Origin: Listeria ilorinensis
GTDB lineage: Bacteria > Bacillota > Bacilli > Lactobacillales > Listeriaceae
Assembly: GCF_913566895.1 (NCBI RefSeq)
Contig: NZ_CAJYCN010000013.1
Location: 1 to 64,000, forward strand
Length of the DNA stretch: 64,000 bases
Direction of reading: 5' to 3'
A model generated the notes under the pieces. The model was given only the letters and a program-made list of their open reading frames with translations, was not told the origin of the DNA and made no database searches. Of this stretch, positions 8,695-17,930 are shown piece by piece. Position numbers and translations under genes: made by a program. The first letter of the stretch is position 1. The number at the start of each line of letters is the position of its first letter.

Positions 8695-9950
8695 CAAAAC
8701 TCACTTTTAATATGCGTTTTTTCATCTGTTTAACAGTTATTTTTCCAGTGATCGATTTTTTGAATGGCTTTTTCTTGTCTACCGGTATTCCGATCCCCAT
8801 AGGTATTCTTTATCGAACTTTTTTTCTGTTTTTTTTGGTAGGAAGTATTCTTGTGAAGAAGCTTCCCAAAGAGATATTTATTTTAATCACAGTACTTTTT
8901 TTATTGGGAAATATTCTCTTGTTTCTTTTTCAAAGCATTTTGTACCAAAATAGTCTCTCCATGATAAAAGCAGATGTGGCCGTTTATATGAAATACTTCC
9001 TTTGGCTACTGATTCCTTTTTATCTATGTCAACGAAAAGATGAAATCACTGCAGAAGTTTACCCACAAATTTTTATTATCATAAGTTTATTCTTTACCAT
9101 CGGCTTATTAGTCCCTTATTTTTTAGGAGTTGGGAATCAAACTTATGATGCTTCAGATGCTGGATATAAAGGATATTTTTTCGCGAATAATGATACTTCC
9201 TTTGCCTTCATCATCTCAATCACATTTACTGGGTGGCAGCTTCTTCAGCGTTTAAAAGGGCGATGGGACAAAAAAGTATTGTTTCTCTTGTTTCTTTACA
9301 GTGGCAACCTGCTCAGCCTTTTACTTGTCGGCACCAAAACAGGGATTCTTTATGGCGGTTTGATTACTTTTATATTAGCCATATTATTACTTTTTCGTGT
9401 TTCGTTTACTACCATACGAAAAAAAATCGGCCTATGGATCGTCTGTATCTGTGTGGTTCCTTGGGGGCTTATAAGAGGAATGCCCTTTGTTGTGGAAATG
9501 GTGAGTGGTACTTATAATCGGATCGTCTATTTCTATTATCTGTATGATGGTAATCTGTTGCGCCTGTTGACAAGTTCTCGCAGTGATTTTTTGCAAGGTA
9601 GTTGGCACTATTTTACGACAGCGCCCCATCCCTTTTTCACGTTGCTTTTTGGCAGTGGTTTCGAATATCGAATTGTCAATTACGGTCGTCTTGGTCTGAT
9701 TGAAATGGATCTATTTGATGCTTTTTTCAGTCTAGGATTATTAGGAATACTTCTTTTGCTGGTGCCGCTTGGTTATTTTTCCTGGCTAGCTGTTCAAAAG
9801 AAGATCCGAAGTATTTATAGTATCGCTTTTTTCATTGCGATTGTGTATAGCTTTTTTGCAGGACATGTTTTATTCTCCGCACTATCCTCCATGTTGTTGG
9901 GACTCATTTGTGGCGGGATTATTTTAAAAAGAGAGAAGGAGGATTTTTGA
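8691..9950 (+). CDS. Probable polysaccharide polymerase (Wzy-like membrane protein)
   Basis: A 419-residue integral membrane protein with about ten hydrophobic segments and a large extracytoplasmic loop around residues 265-330, the usual shape of O-antigen ligase/Wzy polymerases. Wzy proteins share little sequence, so the call rests on topology and on position between glycosyltransferases and a flippase. It overlaps the preceding gene by ATGA and the flippase gene by TTGA. Confidence 0.75.
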   Translation: MTKLTFNMRFFICLTVIFPVIDFLNGFFLSTGIPIPIGILYRTFFLFFLVGSILVKKLPKEIFILITVLFLLGNILLFLFQSILYQNSLSMIKADVAVYMKYFLWLLIPFYLCQRKDEITAEVYPQIFIIISLFFTIGLLVPYFLGVGNQTYDASDAGYKGYFFANNDTSFAFIISITFTGWQLLQRLKGRWDKKVLFLLFLYSGNLLSLLLVGTKTGILYGGLITFILAILLLFRVSFTTIRKKIGLWIVCICVVPWGLIRGMPFVVEMVSGTYNRIVYFYYLYDGNLLRLLTSSRSDFLQGSWHYFTTAPHPFFTLLFGSGFEYRIVNYGRLGLIEMDLFDAFFSLGLLGILLLLVPLGYFSWLAVQKKIRSIYSIAFFIAIVYSFFAGHVLFSALSSMLLGLICGGIILKREKEDF

Positions 9951-11371
9951 AAGCCTTACTAGTACGATTAGGACAATTTTCGATTGGATCGTTAGGATCA
10001 GCTTTGCTTAATTTGATTTTGATCCCTATTACTACCTATTTTTTAACACCTACGGAATATGGCAAAACAAGTATGTTTTTTTTGGCCCAGACATTTTTGA
10101 TGTATGTCATTTACTTGGGATTTGATCAAGCCTATACGAGGGAGTTTCATGCTTATAAAAATAAACAGAGACTGCTTCAAAATGCGATGCTCATACCACT
10201 TTCGTATAGCCTGCTTTTAATTTTGACAATAATTTTGTTTAGTTCATATGTATCGGAATGGTTATTTGCCTCCCCTCGGTATCAACATGCGATTTATTTA
10301 TTGGCCCTATCCATTCTTTTTATGATATTTGAACGATTCATACTTTTAAAATCTCGTATGGAGAATCGGGCAGTCACTTTTTCTTTTTACAGTATCTTAG
10401 TAAAATTTACGATTTTACTTGGAACAATTATCGCGCTTTGGATTGGCTCTGCCTCCTTTATTACCGTGGTTTATGGCATGCTTTTTGGACAGATCCTGGG
10501 GGACTTGTTATTAATAGTGTTGAATATACAAATTTTTCAAGTGAAAAGTTTTCGGATAGATTTTGCTTTACTAGAGAAGATGGCGCATTTTGCATTACCG
10601 ATTGTGGTAGCTACTTTTCTCTATAGCCTGTTTATAATTGTGGATAAATTATTTCTTCGTTATTTTGGTGATTTTGCTGACCTAGGACTCTATACGGCGG
10701 CATTTAAAGTAGCGAGTGCTTTAATGATCATTCAAGTCAGTTTTGCTAATTTTTGGATCCCGACTGCTTATGAATGGTATGAAAAGAAAAAGCCACTTTT
10801 TTATTATAAAAATATTAGTGATATGGTCATGTTTATAGTAGCGGTACTCTTTCTTATTATGATGTTGTTTAAAAAGTGGATTGTACTCATCCTTTCGCCA
10901 GAATATACGGAAGCGCAATATATTTTCCCCATGTTATGTTTTTATCCGCTGATGATGACTGTGGGGGAAACAACCGGTTTAGGAATTGCTTTTCAAAAAA
11001 AGAGCCATTTGAATATTGTCATTTCTTGTATAGGTTTAGTGGTATCTTTGTCGCTTAATTTTTTATTAGTTCCGACATTTGGCGCGCTAGGAGCAGCGAT
11101 TGCAACCGGAACAGTGTATATTGTCCATTTTCTGCTGCGAACATTTTTTTCCATGCTTGTTTGGCAGGGCTTTCCTATTAAAAAGCATTTTATCGTAACA
11201 TTCCTGCTTTATGTCATAGCTCTCTCAACGATTTTTATTCGAAGTGCCGTGGTGAATACATTAACGATATTGCTGAGTCTCTTCTTGATAACAGGACTTT
11301 ACTCTTTACAAATCAGACAACTTTATCAATTTATCAAGCGTGAGAAGAATAACGATTTGGAAATCAGTTGA
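9947..11371 (+). CDS. Polysaccharide repeat-unit flippase (Wzx, MATE-like)
   Basis: A 474-residue protein with about 12-14 membrane helices and the N-terminal polysaccharide-synthesis pattern (IGSLGSALLNLILIPITTYF followed by LTPTEYG). It would flip the lipid-linked repeat unit to the outer face for polymerisation. I place the start at TTG 9947, overlapping the previous stop as TTGA, because AAGGAGG sits six bases upstream; an ATG at 9908 lies inside the polymerase gene and has no such site. Confidence 0.85.
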   Translation: MKALLVRLGQFSIGSLGSALLNLILIPITTYFLTPTEYGKTSMFFLAQTFLMYVIYLGFDQAYTREFHAYKNKQRLLQNAMLIPLSYSLLLILTIILFSSYVSEWLFASPRYQHAIYLLALSILFMIFERFILLKSRMENRAVTFSFYSILVKFTILLGTIIALWIGSASFITVVYGMLFGQILGDLLLIVLNIQIFQVKSFRIDFALLEKMAHFALPIVVATFLYSLFIIVDKLFLRYFGDFADLGLYTAAFKVASALMIIQVSFANFWIPTAYEWYEKKKPLFYYKNISDMVMFIVAVLFLIMMLFKKWIVLILSPEYTEAQYIFPMLCFYPLMMTVGETTGLGIAFQKKSHLNIVISCIGLVVSLSLNFLLVPTFGALGAAIATGTVYIVHFLLRTFFSMLVWQGFPIKKHFIVTFLLYVIALSTIFIRSAVVNTLTILLSLFLITGLYSLQIRQLYQFIKREKNNDLEIS

Positions 11372-11414
11372 GAATGTGCAGCCAATAAAAAAGTACAAAT
11401 AGTGGAGGAAAAAG

Positions 11415-12455
11415 ATGAATATTTTGATGATTGGGCCAGATACCAAGGAAAAAGGAGGAATTGCAACGGTATTAGCCAATTTTAAGGCACATTATCAGTC
11501 GCCAAGTAATCGCTTGTTTTTTTTGTCAACTTGGTCACAAAAGCGAAAATGGTGTGTGCAATGGAAAGCCTTTTTATCTATTCGCTCTGTCATACGAAAT
11601 CAAAAAATTGAGATTGCGCACTTTCATGTGGCTCAAAAAGGCAGTTTTTACCGTAAAGCCTTCCTTTCTTTTTTAGTACCTCGCAGTTGTCAATGTCTTT
11701 TTCATATGCATGCCTCGCAGTTCGATCTTTTTTATGAGAAAAGCTCAAAATGGCAAAAGTGGTTTATTCGCAAGGTATTTGATCGGGCGGATTATATGCT
11801 TGTATTAGGTAATAATTGGTTGGATTTTTATCAATCTTTAACAGCAACTCACATACAAGTGATTGAAAATGCAGTAAGGGTTCCAGACGAAAATAGCTGT
11901 CAGCTGAATACAAAAAAAGTGTTAACACTTGGTCGGATTGGACTGCGAAAAGGCAGCTATGATTTGCTTGAAGTGGCGGAGCAGGTGGCTGTTTCGAGAC
12001 CGGATATCACCTTCATTTTATATGGAGACGGTGAAATTGAAGCTGTACAGAAAAAAATTCGACAAAAAAATTTAAAGAATGTTGTATTAGGTGGTTGGAT
12101 TGATCAAGAAACTCGTCAAAAAGTTTTGCAAGAAAGCAGTTTGCATTTTCTCCCATCTTATCACGAAGGGCTTCCAATGGCGATTTTGGAGACAATGGCA
12201 TGTGGGATTCCGAATTTGTCAACCAATGTAGGCGGGATTCCAGAACTGATCGAACATCAAGTGGATGGTTTCTTAGTAGAGGCAGGGCAGATTGATGAAA
12301 TGGTCGCATATATTCAGCAATACTTTGAAAACCTGGAGCATTCCCAAAAAATGTCTCAACATGCACAGGAAAAAATTAGACAGCATTATTCTTTAGAAGG
12401 CTACTACCAAAAGTTAGATCAGTTATATCAAACTATTCAAAAACACAGGGAGTGA
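11415..12455 (+). CDS. GT4-family glycosyltransferase
   Basis: A 346-residue retaining glycosyltransferase of GT-B fold. The N-terminal domain begins MNILMIGPDTKEKGGIATV. The C-terminal donor domain shows LGRIGLRKGSYDL, then SYHEGLPMAILETMACG, the E-x7-E-like acceptor/donor motif, and VGGIPELI. It is the only clear side-sugar transferase in the cluster besides the WecG-type enzyme, suggesting a short repeat unit. Linkage and sugar are not predictable. Confidence 0.85.
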   Translation: MNILMIGPDTKEKGGIATVLANFKAHYQSPSNRLFFLSTWSQKRKWCVQWKAFLSIRSVIRNQKIEIAHFHVAQKGSFYRKAFLSFLVPRSCQCLFHMHASQFDLFYEKSSKWQKWFIRKVFDRADYMLVLGNNWLDFYQSLTATHIQVIENAVRVPDENSCQLNTKKVLTLGRIGLRKGSYDLLEVAEQVAVSRPDITFILYGDGEIEAVQKKIRQKNLKNVVLGGWIDQETRQKVLQESSLHFLPSYHEGLPMAILETMACGIPNLSTNVGGIPELIEHQVDGFLVEAGQIDEMVAYIQQYFENLEHSQKMSQHAQEKIRQHYSLEGYYQKLDQLYQTIQKHRE

Positions 12456-12460
12456 GAGTC

Positions 12461-14785
12461 ATGAAAAAAGTGTTCGTTTTCCTGCTGGTGATTGTTTTGT
12501 GTTTAGCTGAGATTCCCTTTTTATTGAGCAGCGCCGCTGAAAAAACTGATCTGGATAGAGAAGTGATAGATTTAGCGCCGCTAATCCAAGAAGCTGGTAC
12601 AGGTACACTTCATCTGCGCCCAAAAACAGAAGTTGTATATGTCGTATACCACCCAATCAAGGATGTGCAGTGCAACATTGAAGGAGATGCATCGGGCTCA
12701 TTGATAGAGGCAGGGTTTAAGGGAACTACTCTTGAACGCACACCTTCCCTTCTAACATTTAAAGGTGGAAGGAGCGGACTGGAAATCACGCATACAACAT
12801 TTGATTTGAAAAAAATCGGCCGAGGTTCCCTACAATTTTATCAGAATGACGATATAATTGTTGAAAACTGTACGTTTACGGGCTATTCAAAAGAATATGG
12901 GTATCATACAGCAGATAGCTCCATTATTTTTACGGATTGTCAAAATGTGCAGGTGCGGGAAAACTTATTCTTTGATAACGGCTATCAATATGGAAAGGAA
13001 GATACGGAATTGAATCGCTGTTTGACCTTTCAAGGAGATTCAGGCAATCATTATCTTGTAGAAAATAATGAATTCACACGAGTGAATCAAGGAATTATTG
13101 TACAAGGAAAGCAAGTCACTGATTGTGTAGTCCGTAAAAATGTGTTCAACGCGGTTGTAGATAACAGTCTATACCTTTTAGGGATTCCTTTTGCCAAAAT
13201 TATAGAGAATGATTTCAATAAAGATGCGTTGACCGAATCACCAGATGAGGGAGTCGTTTTAAAAGGAGGAACTTTTTATATTCAAGATAATCATGTGTTT
13301 AATGTTTTGAATAAATTTGTTGCAGTTAATGGCCCCACTGAAAAACTGATTATGACAGGGAATCAAATAAAATCGACTGGCACAACGGAAAGACCTGCAG
13401 TGATCGCTTGGCGAAACAATACCGCTTATTTGGTTAATGAACTCACTATCTCTCGGAACGAATTTGATTTAGATACGGCACCCTCGAACTATGATGTTTT
13501 TCCAATTGGAAAAGTAGGCACTTTTACGTTTACAGATAATCAGGTTCGATTAAATGGACTTAGTGCTTATCAGTATGTGTTTAGTTTTCTTGGTCAGGAA
13601 CCCATTTCCCAAATCCTCATTACGAAGAATCAGTTTACAGAGCGTCAGGGATCGAATATTCATGTGAAATCACGCTTTTTAAGAGAAAGTGCGCCTGATT
13701 TGCCTCCTGTTGAGAAATTTGTCATCGAATCCAATCAATTTGCAGGCGAATATCCAGATCGATTAAATCCTTCTAAAGGCAGTATGGCGATCATTGATTA
13801 TCACAAAGGGGATACGTATCTAAAAGGTACTTATGAAGGGGACATTATCAAGGCGCAATTATTTGTAAATGGTATAAGTCAAGGATGGGGTGGGGATTTT
13901 CACGAAGGTGTGCTGCGTTATTATATAGGAAACTTAAACGCGTTTAGTGAACAAGATGAAATTATCTTAGTCGGATATAATGAGAAAAATAAGGAGCTGG
14001 ATCGTCAAACTATAAAACTTGCACAAAATAAGGAAACAGCTGCTCTCATACCAGACCCATATGAAACCAAAGATTTATGGATAAGAGGAAAGTATACAGG
14101 GCAGATCGTTCGCGCCAGAGTTTTGATTAATGGAATTGCACAAGCATGGGGAGGCACTTTTCAAAACGGCAATTTTTCGTATTACATTGGCTTAGGCAAA
14201 ATCAAAGAGAACGATACAGTAGAAATCATTGGTTACAGTATGGAAAATGGGGAGCTGGCCAGGACAAGTTTGCAAGTGAAACAAACGAGCCCTCAATTAG
14301 TACCTGAAACTTATCAGTTAAAGGAGAATTATATAACAGGAACTTATAGAGGCAATATGACAAAAGCTCGCCTATTCATTAATGGTAGCTATATTTCGGT
14401 AGGTGGAGTATTTCAAAATGGTACTTTTACTTATTATATCGGTAATCGTGTAAATGAAAATGATCAAATCCGATTAGTAGGCTATTCTTCAGAAAATAAG
14501 GCGTTAGTAGAAACCTCAGTAAAGGTCGCAAAATCTGTCGCAACGGCAGAAGAAGACCTTTATAAACTGGGAGAGCTTGTCATTACGGGCAGTTTTTCAG
14601 GGAACATCGCAAAAGCACGTGTCTTTATCAATGGTCGTGCCCAAGCGTGGGGAGGTACGTTCAAAAATGGACGTTTCTCTTATTATATCGGCAACAAAAT
14701 ACGTCAAGGAGACCGTGTCAGCATCGAATATTATAATGCGAAAGATCAGCTGCTAACAAGGCGAGCCGTGACTATATCCGAATAA
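12461..14785 (+). CDS. Secreted beta-helix protein with four Ig-like modules
   Basis: A 774-residue exported protein. A signal peptide (MKKVFVFLLVIVLCL...) leads into about 400 residues with the N-x-F-x turns of a right-handed parallel beta-helix (VENCTFTGYS, VRENLFFDNG, VENNEFTRVNQG, ITKNQFTER), the fold of pectate lyases, polysaccharide epimerases and phage tailspikes. Four modules of about 80 residues follow, of the same type as the C-terminal repeats of the 949-4104 protein (WGG.F..G...YYIG). ATG 12461 has GGGAGTGAG upstream. Within the operon it is a good candidate for a polymer-trimming or polymer-modifying enzyme, but I cannot identify catalytic residues. Confidence 0.75.
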   Translation: MKKVFVFLLVIVLCLAEIPFLLSSAAEKTDLDREVIDLAPLIQEAGTGTLHLRPKTEVVYVVYHPIKDVQCNIEGDASGSLIEAGFKGTTLERTPSLLTFKGGRSGLEITHTTFDLKKIGRGSLQFYQNDDIIVENCTFTGYSKEYGYHTADSSIIFTDCQNVQVRENLFFDNGYQYGKEDTELNRCLTFQGDSGNHYLVENNEFTRVNQGIIVQGKQVTDCVVRKNVFNAVVDNSLYLLGIPFAKIIENDFNKDALTESPDEGVVLKGGTFYIQDNHVFNVLNKFVAVNGPTEKLIMTGNQIKSTGTTERPAVIAWRNNTAYLVNELTISRNEFDLDTAPSNYDVFPIGKVGTFTFTDNQVRLNGLSAYQYVFSFLGQEPISQILITKNQFTERQGSNIHVKSRFLRESAPDLPPVEKFVIESNQFAGEYPDRLNPSKGSMAIIDYHKGDTYLKGTYEGDIIKAQLFVNGISQGWGGDFHEGVLRYYIGNLNAFSEQDEIILVGYNEKNKELDRQTIKLAQNKETAALIPDPYETKDLWIRGKYTGQIVRARVLINGIAQAWGGTFQNGNFSYYIGLGKIKENDTVEIIGYSMENGELARTSLQVKQTSPQLVPETYQLKENYITGTYRGNMTKARLFINGSYISVGGVFQNGTFTYYIGNRVNENDQIRLVGYSSENKALVETSVKVAKSVATAEEDLYKLGELVITGSFSGNIAKARVFINGRAQAWGGTFKNGRFSYYIGNKIRQGDRVSIEYYNAKDQLLTRRAVTISE

Positions 14786-14806
14786 TGGTTAGCATAGGAG
14801 GATTTA

Positions 14807-15529
14807 ATGAAAGTAGATATTCATAATCATATACTGCCAGATTTAGATGACGGTGCCAAAAATTGGACAACAAGTATAGAAATGGCAAAACAAGCTGTTG
14901 ATCATGGTCTTAAAAATATCATTGCAACACCGCATCACTTGAAAAATAATTACTACAATGAGGGCGATCGGATAAAAAAGCAATGTCAGATTTTGAATAG
15001 AAAACTAAGCGAAGCTAAAATCCCACTTTTTATTTTTTCAGGACAGGAAGTACGAATACATGGAGAACTATTGACACATTTGAAAAATGGCCAGGTACTT
15101 CCTTTGGCGGAAAGCAGGTATGTCTTGATCGAGTTACCTACACATACTGTACCGCAGTATACAGAGCGATTATTTTTTCAACTTTTATGTGCTGATTATG
15201 TGCCAATTATTGCACATCCTGAACGAAATGAGATATTTCAAAAGGAGCCATTAAGTCTTATGAAACTACTTGAAATTGGAAGCTTAGCACAACTTGATAT
15301 AGGAAGTTTGAGAGGAGATTTTGGCAAGAAAGCCAAAAAAAGCAGTAAATTATTTTTACGTGAAGGAATCATTGATTTTGTTGCCACAGATGCACACGAT
15401 GTAAGAAAACGTTCTATAGAGGTAATGAGTCATCTACCCTTCGTGCAGCGTTTGTGTACAGCAAATCTTTATCAGAAGATTCTTCAAAATAGCAACCGAA
15501 TCCTTTCGAATGAATGGATTACTCGTTAA
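14807..15529 (+). CDS. CpsB/CapC-type PHP tyrosine phosphatase
   Basis: A 240-residue manganese-dependent phosphatase of the PHP superfamily that removes phosphate from the CpsD-type kinase. Metal-binding motifs are visible: DIHNHILPDLDDGA (residues 4-17), IIATPHHL, the glutamate in GQEVRI, IAHPER and VATDAHD. It is the last gene of the polysaccharide operon and is followed by a strong terminator. Confidence 0.9.
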   Translation: MKVDIHNHILPDLDDGAKNWTTSIEMAKQAVDHGLKNIIATPHHLKNNYYNEGDRIKKQCQILNRKLSEAKIPLFIFSGQEVRIHGELLTHLKNGQVLPLAESRYVLIELPTHTVPQYTERLFFQLLCADYVPIIAHPERNEIFQKEPLSLMKLLEIGSLAQLDIGSLRGDFGKKAKKSSKLFLREGIIDFVATDAHDVRKRSIEVMSHLPFVQRLCTANLYQKILQNSNRILSNEWITR

Positions 15530-15540
15530 ATTCCATAAAA

Positions 15541-15581
15541 AATCCCCCGATAGATTACTTTTAGATAATTATCGGGGGATT
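15541..15581. terminator. Bidirectional terminator between the EPS cluster and the GH4 gene
   Basis: A GC-rich inverted repeat (AATCCCCCGATA with TATCGGGGGATT) flanked by A-runs on the left and T-rich sequence on the right serves the converging transcription units. Confidence 0.85.
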
Positions 15582-15589
15582 TGTATCAT

Positions 15590-16915
15590 TTATTTTTCGT
15601 TTTTAAAGAAATTTGGAAGATATTCCTTATGCGCTTCAAGTAATTCATCAAGCAAGATCCGTGCTTCTGCATCACTTGGCGTCAGCGGATTGATCGTCAT
15701 CGCAAGCAGAGCCGTATCGTAGTCTCCTGTAACAGCTGCTTCCGCTGTCAAACGTTCAAAGGATTTGATTTGCTGAACAATACCATTCGCTGCAATTGGC
15801 AGATGCCCACTTGCTAAAGGAATTGGACCTTGACGCGTGATCACACAGTTTGTTTCGACAGCAGAGTCAGGATCAATATCCAAAATAGCACCGTTATTGC
15901 GCGTATTTACAATTTGAATGTCACGTTTATCATTATAAATCGAGTTAATCAGGTTACAAGCTGCTTCACTATAGTAAGCACCACCGCGTTGTTCGAGTTG
16001 TTTTGGTTTTTCAGCAAGTTCTTCTTGTTTGTAAAGCTCGAAAAGTTCAGCTTCCACCTTTTTCACGACCTCAGCACGAGTACCATGTTCAGCATAAGCC
16101 TTTTCTTGATCTTCAAGCTGCTGTTTTGTTTGCCAGTAGTAGCGCAAGTAGTCGATCGGAATCATGTTTAGTGTGCGCAAGAAGGTTTTGTCCCAGCCAG
16201 TTGCATTGATATTTTTCAGCTTGGAACCAGAATCGCCCTCTGTCATTTTAAAAACGACTTCGCGTGTGACATCTTTTCCTTGATAATAAACTGTCTTGGC
16301 GAATACCATATGGTTTAAGCCAACAAATTCAACATAGATCTCGGAAGGATCTACACCCAGTGTCTCTGCAATGTTTCGTTCAATACCGATCGGGCCATTA
16401 CACAAGCCAACCACTTTTTTCTGATTGCTGTAGCGAAGAACGGCTTCTGTCACCATACCAGCTGGATTAGCAAAATTAATCAGCCAAGCATCTGGACAAA
16501 GACGTTCCATATCTTTACAAATATCCAAAATAACAGGAATTGTACGAAGCCCTTTGAACATCCCACCAGGGCCATTTGTTTCTTGACCAACAACACCGTG
16601 TGAATTAGGGATCCGTTCATCCTTCACCCGTGCATCAAGTAAACCAACCCGAAGTTGTGTTGTGACAAAATCAGCATCTTTTAAGGCAGCTTCACGGTCA
16701 AGCGTTAAATGAATCTCAATATCAGCACCAGCTTTTTTGACCATTCGTTTGGCTAGATTACCAACGATTTCTAGTTTCTCTTTGCCTGCTTCAACGTCCA
16801 CCAGCCAGATTTCACGTACTGGAAGCTCATCCTGCCGTTTGATAAAGCCTTCAATCAATTCCGGTGTATAACTTGAGCCACCGCCGATTGTTGCAATTTT
16901 AAGACCTTTTGTCAT
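15590..16915 (-). CDS. 6-phospho-beta-glucosidase-type GH4 hydrolase
   Basis: A 441-residue NAD+- and divalent-metal-dependent family 4 glycosidase acting on phosphorylated disaccharides after PTS uptake. The Rossmann motif is ATIGGGSSYTPEL (residues 8-20), and the metal ligands fit Cys172 (GLCNGP) and His202 (GLNHM). It aligns without gaps over about 200 residues with the second GH4 at 36982-38307. I place the start at 16915 because a GGAGGAAT site lies just upstream; the longer frame to 17062 is not needed. It is divergent from an RpiR regulator, and no PTS gene is adjacent. Confidence 0.88.
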   Translation of the reverse strand: MTKGLKIATIGGGSSYTPELIEGFIKRQDELPVREIWLVDVEAGKEKLEIVGNLAKRMVKKAGADIEIHLTLDREAALKDADFVTTQLRVGLLDARVKDERIPNSHGVVGQETNGPGGMFKGLRTIPVILDICKDMERLCPDAWLINFANPAGMVTEAVLRYSNQKKVVGLCNGPIGIERNIAETLGVDPSEIYVEFVGLNHMVFAKTVYYQGKDVTREVVFKMTEGDSGSKLKNINATGWDKTFLRTLNMIPIDYLRYYWQTKQQLEDQEKAYAEHGTRAEVVKKVEAELFELYKQEELAEKPKQLEQRGGAYYSEAACNLINSIYNDKRDIQIVNTRNNGAILDIDPDSAVETNCVITRQGPIPLASGHLPIAANGIVQQIKSFERLTAEAAVTGDYDTALLAMTINPLTPSDAEARILLDELLEAHKEYLPNFFKNEK

Positions 16916-17064
16916 TTCGCCATTCCTCCAATAATTCAAAATAAGGTGCGCCAATTGATTGCCGCATATCCTTCTTATATCTAATAGTATACGTGTAGAA
17001 TGAGAAAAAAACGATAGAATGCTTTGGATACGGTAAGCATTTTCAAAAAAGGAATTTGTCACAT

Positions 17065-17093
17065 TTGAGTAACATCTTGTTACATGGTAAAAT
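17065..17093 (+). promoter_or_regulatory. rpiR promoter with internal dyad
   Basis: A TTGAGT -35 and TAAAAT -10 are separated by exactly 17 bases. An inverted repeat GTAAC-5-GTTAC at 17069-17083 fills the spacer, a likely site for autoregulation or control of the divergent glycosidase gene. Confidence 0.6.
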
Positions 17094-17126
17094 AAAACAT
17101 GGAATGATTATGAAGAAGGTGAGCAT

Positions 17127-17876
17127 TTGCTTTTTTTAGATAAGGCAATCGAACTAAATGATACAGAATTAGAAATTTATAACTACATCACGGCCAATCT
17201 GGATAAAGTCGTTTATATGCGGATTCGTGATTTAGCAGATGAAGTTCATGTCAGCACAACCACTATTCTCCGCTTTTGCCGCAAATTTAAATGCAATGGA
17301 TATTCCGAGTTTCGTGTCAAATTGCAATTATATGCAGAAAAACAAAAGATGGCTCATATCGATATGTCAGATGAGACGACGTACATTGATTTTCTGAAAC
17401 GAACTGCCCAGTCGGAATATAAAAATCAGCTTCAAGAGGCTGTTACGATTTTACGCGATAGTGAATTGGTTTTATTTGTTGGAATTGGAGCTTCGGGCGT
17501 CATTGCCGAATATGGGGCGCTTTATTTTTCATCATTATTTACACTGGCTTTGCATATCGAGGACCCGCTTAATCATCCATTTTATCATTTATCGAGTAAA
17601 CTATCAGATAAGATTTGTATGATTGCGATTTCTGTGGAAGGTGAGAATGAAGATATTATCCGATATATTCATCAGCTGAAAACGCAGAAATGCAAGATAG
17701 TCTCCATTACTAACAGTGCCAAATCGACCATTGCACGTCTATCTGATGCGAATATTTCCTACTATATCAATAAAGAAATGTACCAAGATGCAAATATTAC
17801 ATCCCAGCTCCCAGCTCTTTATACGATTGAAAGCATTGCCCGAGAGATCCGGACGCAAATAGATCAAGAAAAGTGA
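17127..17876 (+). CDS. RpiR-family sugar-phosphate-sensing regulator
   Basis: A 249-residue protein with an N-terminal HTH_6 domain (VHVSTTTILRFCRKF, about residues 40-54) and a C-terminal SIS domain (VLFVGIGASGVIAEYGA and IAISVEGEN). SIS domains bind phosphosugars. Being divergent from the GH4 gene, it probably controls that gene in response to the phospho-glycoside or its product. The start is TTG 17127 after GAAGGTGAG. Confidence 0.88.
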   Translation: MLFLDKAIELNDTELEIYNYITANLDKVVYMRIRDLADEVHVSTTTILRFCRKFKCNGYSEFRVKLQLYAEKQKMAHIDMSDETTYIDFLKRTAQSEYKNQLQEAVTILRDSELVLFVGIGASGVIAEYGALYFSSLFTLALHIEDPLNHPFYHLSSKLSDKICMIAISVEGENEDIIRYIHQLKTQKCKIVSITNSAKSTIARLSDANISYYINKEMYQDANITSQLPALYTIESIAREIRTQIDQEK

Positions 17877-17885
17877 GAGCATAAA

Positions 17886-17930
17886 TAAAAAAGGTCTTCT
17901 GCCTATCTGTTTAGGTAGAAGATCTTTTTT
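17886..17930. terminator. Bidirectional terminator
   Basis: The inverted repeat AGGTCTTCTGCCTA / TAGGTAGAAGATCT is bounded by A-run and T-run and lies between the converging rpiR and tetR genes. Confidence 0.85.
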
